From assembly GCA_050186725.1 (NCBI GenBank), contig JBFWYG010000123.1, positions 1-9,561 of the forward strand: DNA of 9,561 nucleotides, read 5' to 3'. This document shows, piece by piece, positions 6,149 to 9,561 of the stretch. The notes beneath the pieces were generated by a model, which saw only the letters and a program-made list of their open reading frames with translations, was not told the DNA's origin and did not search any database. The DNA is from JADJYF01 sp050186725. Lineage in GTDB: Bacteria > Pseudomonadota > Gammaproteobacteria > Ga0077536. How positions within the stretch are numbered: position 1 is the stretch's first letter; every line of letters starts with the position of its first letter. The translations under genes were made by a program, and so were the position numbers.

Positions 6149-7816
6149 ATGACCGTACAACGCCTGACCGACGAACTCGCTGTCTCGCCACAGCTCAGCG
6201 CCGCCGAGGTGGCGGCGCTGGCCGACAGTGGCGTGCGCGCGCTGATCTGCAACCGCCCCGACGGCGAGGGCGCCGATCAGCCGAACTTCGAAGAGATCGA
6301 GCGCGCCGCCCGCGCCGCCGGTCTCGAAGCGCATTACCTGCCGGTGGAGACCGGCAAGGTGACCGACGCCCAGGCCGCCGAGTTCGGCGCGCTGCTCGCG
6401 CGGGTGCCGAAGCCGGCGGTGGCCTACTGCCGCTCCGGCATGCGCTCCACCACGCTGTGGGCGCTGTCCAATGCCGGCCGCCTGGCGCTGCCCGAGATCC
6501 TCGCCGCGGCGCGCGCCGCCGGCTACGACCTGAAGGGCGTGGTGCGGCGCATCGCCAACGGCGGACGCACGCCGCAGGACGCGGTCGACGCACGCCACCA
6601 GGTGGTGATCGTGGGCGGCGGCGCGGCCGGTATCGCCGTCGCGGCAAGCCTCTTGAAGCGCGCGCCCGGGCTCGACATCGCGATCATCGACCCGGCCGAC
6701 ATCCACTACTACCAGCCGGGCTGGACGCTGGTCGGCGGCGGCGTGTTCGACGCCGCCACCACCGCGCGTACCATGGCCTCGGTGCTGCCGCGCGGCGTGC
6801 ACTGGATCAAGGCCGCGGTGGCGGCCTTCGAACCGGAGCACGACGAGGTCATCCTCGACGGCTGTCGCGTGGTGAAGTACGAGCAGCTGGTGGTGTGCCC
6901 CGGCCTCAAGCTCGACTGGCACGCGGTAGCGGGCCTGCCCGAGACCCTCGGCCGCAACGGCGTGACCTCCAACTATCGCTACGACCTCGCGCCCTACACC
7001 TGGCAACTGGTGCGCGAGACCCGCCGCGGACGCGCGCTCTTCACCCAGCCGCCGATGCCGATCAAGTGCGCTGGCGCGCCGCAGAAGGCCATGTACCTGT
7101 CCTGCGATCACTGGCGCCGCGGCGGCGCGCTGGCCGACATGCGGGTGGACTTCTGCAATGCCGGCGCGGTGCTGTTCGGCGTGCCGGCCTACGTCCCCGC
7201 GCTGATGGAGTACGTCGCGCGCTACGGCATCCACCTCAACTTCGGCGAGCGGCTCGTCGCGGTCGATGGCCCGCGCCGCGTCGCCACCTTCGCGGTGAGC
7301 GGCGCGGACGGCGCGAGCAGCACAATCGAGCGCGAGTTCGACCTGCTGCACGTGGTGCCGCCGCAGTGCGCGCCGGACTTCGTGCGCGTGAGCCCGCTGG
7401 CCGACGAGGCCGGCTGGGTGGACATCGACCCGGCGACGCTGCGCCACAAGCGCTACCCCAACATCCTCGCGCTCGGCGACGCCGGCAGTTCGCCCAACGC
7501 CAAGACCGCGGCGGCGGCGCGCAAACAGGCGCCGGTGGTCGCGCATAATGTGCTGGTGACCCGCGGCACGCTGCGCGACGAGGCGCGATATGACGGGTAT
7601 GGTTCCTGTCCGCTCACGGTCGAGCGCGGCAAGATAGTGCTGGCGGAGTTCGGCTATGGCGGCAAGCTGCTGCCGAGCTTGCCGCGCTGGCTGGTCGACG
7701 GCACGCGACCGTCGCGCGCCGCGTGGTACCTGAAGGAACGCATCCTGCCCCCGCTCTACTGGGAAGCGATGCTGAAAGGGCGAGAATGGCTGGCCGAACC
7801 GGAAATCATCGGGTGA
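6149..7816 (+). CDS. sqr: DUF442 phosphatase/rhodanese-like domain fused to sulfide:quinone oxidoreductase
   Basis: This is a two-domain protein of 555 residues. Residues 1-145 match DUF442 (TIGR01244-type, Blh N-terminal-like), with the active-site loop YCRSGMRS around C94 and R99, a rhodanese/phosphatase-type CX4R loop. From about 150 onward it is a flavoprotein: the FAD-binding VVIVGGGAAGIAVA is at 152-165. The segment IKCAGAPQKAMYLS places C307, and YGSCPL places C487. These correspond to the two redox cysteines of human SQOR (KCAGAPQK and SCPL), 180 residues apart against 178. AGWVDIDPATLRHKRYPN and ALGDAGSSPNAKTAAA (second FAD motif) also match. It should oxidise sulfide to sulfane sulfur and pass electrons to quinone at the membrane; the DUF442 domain probably handles the sulfur. 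The ATG at 6149 is preceded by GAGGGGGAG. NCBI already uses a bifunctional phosphatase/oxidoreductase name for such fusions. Confidence 0.9.
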   Translation: MTVQRLTDELAVSPQLSAAEVAALADSGVRALICNRPDGEGADQPNFEEIERAARAAGLEAHYLPVETGKVTDAQAAEFGALLARVPKPAVAYCRSGMRSTTLWALSNAGRLALPEILAAARAAGYDLKGVVRRIANGGRTPQDAVDARHQVVIVGGGAAGIAVAASLLKRAPGLDIAIIDPADIHYYQPGWTLVGGGVFDAATTARTMASVLPRGVHWIKAAVAAFEPEHDEVILDGCRVVKYEQLVVCPGLKLDWHAVAGLPETLGRNGVTSNYRYDLAPYTWQLVRETRRGRALFTQPPMPIKCAGAPQKAMYLSCDHWRRGGALADMRVDFCNAGAVLFGVPAYVPALMEYVARYGIHLNFGERLVAVDGPRRVATFAVSGADGASSTIEREFDLLHVVPPQCAPDFVRVSPLADEAGWVDIDPATLRHKRYPNILALGDAGSSPNAKTAAAARKQAPVVAHNVLVTRGTLRDEARYDGYGSCPLTVERGKIVLAEFGYGGKLLPSLPRWLVDGTRPSRAAWYLKERILPPLYWEAMLKGREWLAEPEIIG

Positions 7817-8652
7817 ACCCGCCGCGGCGCCAGCGCGGCTCGCTCACACTGTCGCTCGCGCTCGGCGTGGCGATCGGCGCGATCATGGGCCTGACCGGCG
7901 CGGGCGGCGGTATCCTCGCCGTGCCGACGCTCACCTTCGGCATGCACTGGCCCATCCAGCAGGCCGCGCCGGTCGCGCTGCTGGCGGTGGCGAGCGCCGC
8001 CGCGCTCGGCGCGCTGGAAGGCCTGAAGCGCAAGCAGGTGCGCTATCGCGCGGCGATCCTGATGGCGCTCGCCGGCGTGCCGGTGACGATCGCCGGCCAG
8101 CATGTCGCCGGCCTGCTCTCGCAGCGCGTGCTGCTCGGCCTGTTCGGCGCGCTCATGGTCTACGTGGCGCTGCGCGTGATCCGCAGCGCGCGGCGCATGG
8201 CCACGGAAGTTGTCGAGACGGACTCCGGCAGCATCATGGCGCGCCTCAATCCCGCCACGGGTCGATTGCACTGGACGCCGCGCGCGGTCGCGGCGGTCGG
8301 CGGCATCGGCGCGGTGACGGGCTTTCTCACCGGGCTGCTCGGCGTGGGCGGCGGTTTCGTCATCGTGCCGCTGCTCAAGCGTTACACCGACATTCCGATG
8401 CAGGGCATCGTGCCGACCTCGCTGCTCGTCATCGCGCTGGTCGGCAGCGGCGGCGTGGCGACGGCGCTGCTGCACGGCGTGCACATGCCGATGGCGCTCG
8501 CCGCGGCCTTCGCCGCGGCCAACATCGTCGGCATGATCCTCGGCCGGATGCTGACCCGCACCCTGTCCCCGGCCCACATCCAGCTGGCCTTCGGCACGAC
8601 GCTGCTGGCGGTGGCCGCGGGCCTGCTCGGCAAGGCCGCGCTCGGCCTGTGA
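7813..8652 (+). CDS. TauE/SafE family exporter (probable sulfite/anion exporter)
   Basis: This is an integral membrane protein of 279 residues with about eight hydrophobic segments. It has the two-fold internal repeat typical of TauE/SafE: GLTGAGGGILAVPTL (26-40) and GLLGVGGGFVIVPLL (174-188), each starting a half. A charged cytoplasmic loop (about 122-155) separates the halves. The family exports small organic or inorganic sulfur anions. Being last in a sulfide-oxidation operon, it most likely removes the sulfite made by the dioxygenase, although substrates have been shown for few members. GTG at 7813 overlaps the SQR stop as GTGA, suggesting coupled translation, and gives the usual short N-terminus. 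An ATG at 7786 with AAAGGG upstream is a real alternative and would add 9 residues. Confidence 0.88.
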   Translation: MNPPRRQRGSLTLSLALGVAIGAIMGLTGAGGGILAVPTLTFGMHWPIQQAAPVALLAVASAAALGALEGLKRKQVRYRAAILMALAGVPVTIAGQHVAGLLSQRVLLGLFGALMVYVALRVIRSARRMATEVVETDSGSIMARLNPATGRLHWTPRAVAAVGGIGAVTGFLTGLLGVGGGFVIVPLLKRYTDIPMQGIVPTSLLVIALVGSGGVATALLHGVHMPMALAAAFAAANIVGMILGRMLTRTLSPAHIQLAFGTTLLAVAAGLLGKAALGL

Positions 8653-8657
8653 GCCCT

Positions 8658-8682
8658 GGCCCGCTTGCGGGGCGCGCGGGCC
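8658..8682 (+). terminator. Possible terminator of the sulfide operon
   Basis: GGCCCGC (8658-8664) pairs with GCGGGCC (8676-8682), six bases after the exporter stop codon, and is followed by GCTCTTAGTCTT, which is only partly T-rich. The 11-nt loop and weak tail make it a modest candidate. The rest of the 91-bp gap up to 8743 shows no clear promoter. Confidence 0.35.
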
Positions 8683-8743
8683 GCTCTTAGTCTTGGCCGC
8701 ACGCCGCCGCATTCCGCGGCCGCGATCCGGGGAGCGAACGACG

Positions 8744-9561
8744 ATGGAAATCGGCCTGCAATTTATTTTCCAGAACACCCATCCCGGCCTGTCGGACGCC
8801 GAGATGATGCGCCGGGAGACCGAGGTCGCGCTGCTCGCCGAAGAAGTGGGGATGGACTTCCTGCTGCTGCCCGAACATCACTTCGACCCGGCCTACTCGA
8901 TGATGCCGGACAACATGCAGTGGCTGGCCTACCTGGCCGGCCGCACCAGCCGCATCAAGCTCGGCACCGGCGCCATCATCCTGCCCTGGCACGAGAACCC
9001 GACCCGCGTGGCGGAGAAGATAGCGCTTCTGCAGACCCTGCTCGGCGAGCGCTTCATCCTCGGCTTCGGCCGCGGTCTCGCGCGCGAGGAATACCGCGCC
9101 TTCGGCGTCGACATGGGCACCTCGCGCGAACGTTTCGACCAGGCCGCCGAGATCATCCTCGACATCCTGGACACCGGCATCGCCGAGTACGACACGCCCT
9201 ACTTCAAGCAGTCGCGCACCCATGTCACGCCGAAACCCGAACACGGCTACCGCGATCGCGAGTTCCTGTCGGTGGCGATGACGCCCGACTCGGCGATGGC
9301 CGCCGCGCAACTGGGCGCGACCATGATGTCCTTCGTCCAACTGCCGTGGGAGCAGCACCACGCCGCGGTCGAGGCCTGGCGCGCGCGTTTTCGCGAACTG
9401 CATCCGACCAAACCGCTCGGCGCGCCGGCCTTCTCCGACTTCACCTACTGCCACGAAGATCCCAAGGTCGCCGAGCAGGTCGCGCGCGAGTACCTCGCCA
9501 AGTACTACGCGAGCGTCATACGCCACTATGACTTCGACGGCACGCACTGGGGCGAGACCAA
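8744..9561 (+). CDS. LLM class flavin-dependent oxidoreductase (luciferase-like), partial
   Basis: The frame begins at ATG 8744, preceded by GGGGAG about 9 nt upstream, and is still open at the right edge, giving 272 residues. It matches the bacterial-luciferase-like family: the N-terminal strand MEIGLQFIFQ, LAEEVGMDFLLLPEHHF (about 32-48), the RIKLGTGAIILPWHENPTRVAEK run split here as IKLGTGAIILPWHENP and RVAEK, and RFILGFGRGLAREEYRAFGV. Members use reduced FMN or F420, or act as FMNH2-dependent monooxygenases with a partner reductase; this one is closest in look to the FMNH2-monooxygenase type. Substrate unknown. Family members are often ~330-400 residues, so perhaps 60-130 are missing. A 91-bp gap and weak terminator separate it from the sulfide operon, so it is probably its own unit. 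Confidence 0.9.
   Translation, partial: MEIGLQFIFQNTHPGLSDAEMMRRETEVALLAEEVGMDFLLLPEHHFDPAYSMMPDNMQWLAYLAGRTSRIKLGTGAIILPWHENPTRVAEKIALLQTLLGERFILGFGRGLAREEYRAFGVDMGTSRERFDQAAEIILDILDTGIAEYDTPYFKQSRTHVTPKPEHGYRDREFLSVAMTPDSAMAAAQLGATMMSFVQLPWEQHHAAVEAWRARFRELHPTKPLGAPAFSDFTYCHEDPKVAEQVAREYLAKYYASVIRHYDFDGTHWGET

Noticed and set aside
7756..8778. A 340-codon open frame on the - strand opposite the exporter.
   Set aside because: Highly charged, Arg/His/Gln-rich translation typical of an antisense GC-rich frame; the + strand encodes a clear membrane protein.
8687..9547. Open frames on both strands overlapping the luciferase-like gene.
   Set aside because: Only the frame from 8744 shows family motifs; the others are out of frame or antisense.

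Overview
The window comes from a very GC-rich proteobacterial chromosome. A SlyX protein, a sigma-54 activator and the gene families present suggest Gamma- or Betaproteobacteria, but I cannot name the genus. Genes are densely packed on both strands. I see no tRNA, rRNA, CRISPR array or complete insertion sequence.

Left part (1-2855, + strand). The window opens in the C-terminal end of a molybdopterin-binding oxidoreductase subunit (xanthine dehydrogenase / isoquinoline 1-oxidoreductase beta type). A perfect 12-bp-stem palindrome resembling a REP element follows. Next is a translationally coupled pair: a small unrecognised protein with an HExxH motif, and a PP-loop ATP pyrophosphatase of the diphthine-ammonia ligase (DUF71) family. 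A class III (CaiB/BaiF) CoA-transferase closes this block.

Middle (2863-3543, - strand). A slyX gene converges on the CoA-transferase with only 7 nt between stop codons. Next to it is a small exported four-cysteine protein of unknown function, whose mRNA leader can fold a stem right beside the start codon.

Core of interest (3694-8652): a sulfide / sulfane-sulfur oxidation locus. A sigma-54 activator on the - strand has an N-terminal sensor region with three cysteines spaced as I recall for the sulfane-sulfur sensor FisR. It is divergent from a + strand operon of three genes: (i) a metallo-beta-lactamase-fold persulfide dioxygenase; (ii) a fusion of a DUF442 phosphatase/rhodanese-like domain with a sulfide:quinone oxidoreductase that keeps both redox cysteines; (iii) a TauE/SafE exporter overlapping the previous stop codon. 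The inferred route is sulfide to sulfane sulfur (SQR), sulfur handling (DUF442 domain), sulfane sulfur to sulfite (dioxygenase), then export (TauE). The intergenic region carries two adjacent palindromes sharing a CTGGCAG/CTGCCAG core, about 120-140 bp upstream of the start site predicted from an imperfect -24/-12 promoter. This is the layout expected for a sigma-54 enhancer.

Right end (8744-9561, + strand). A luciferase-like flavin-dependent monooxygenase runs off the window. Together with the CoA-transferase and the molybdenum enzyme it hints at an organism that degrades varied organic compounds, but the three need not work together.
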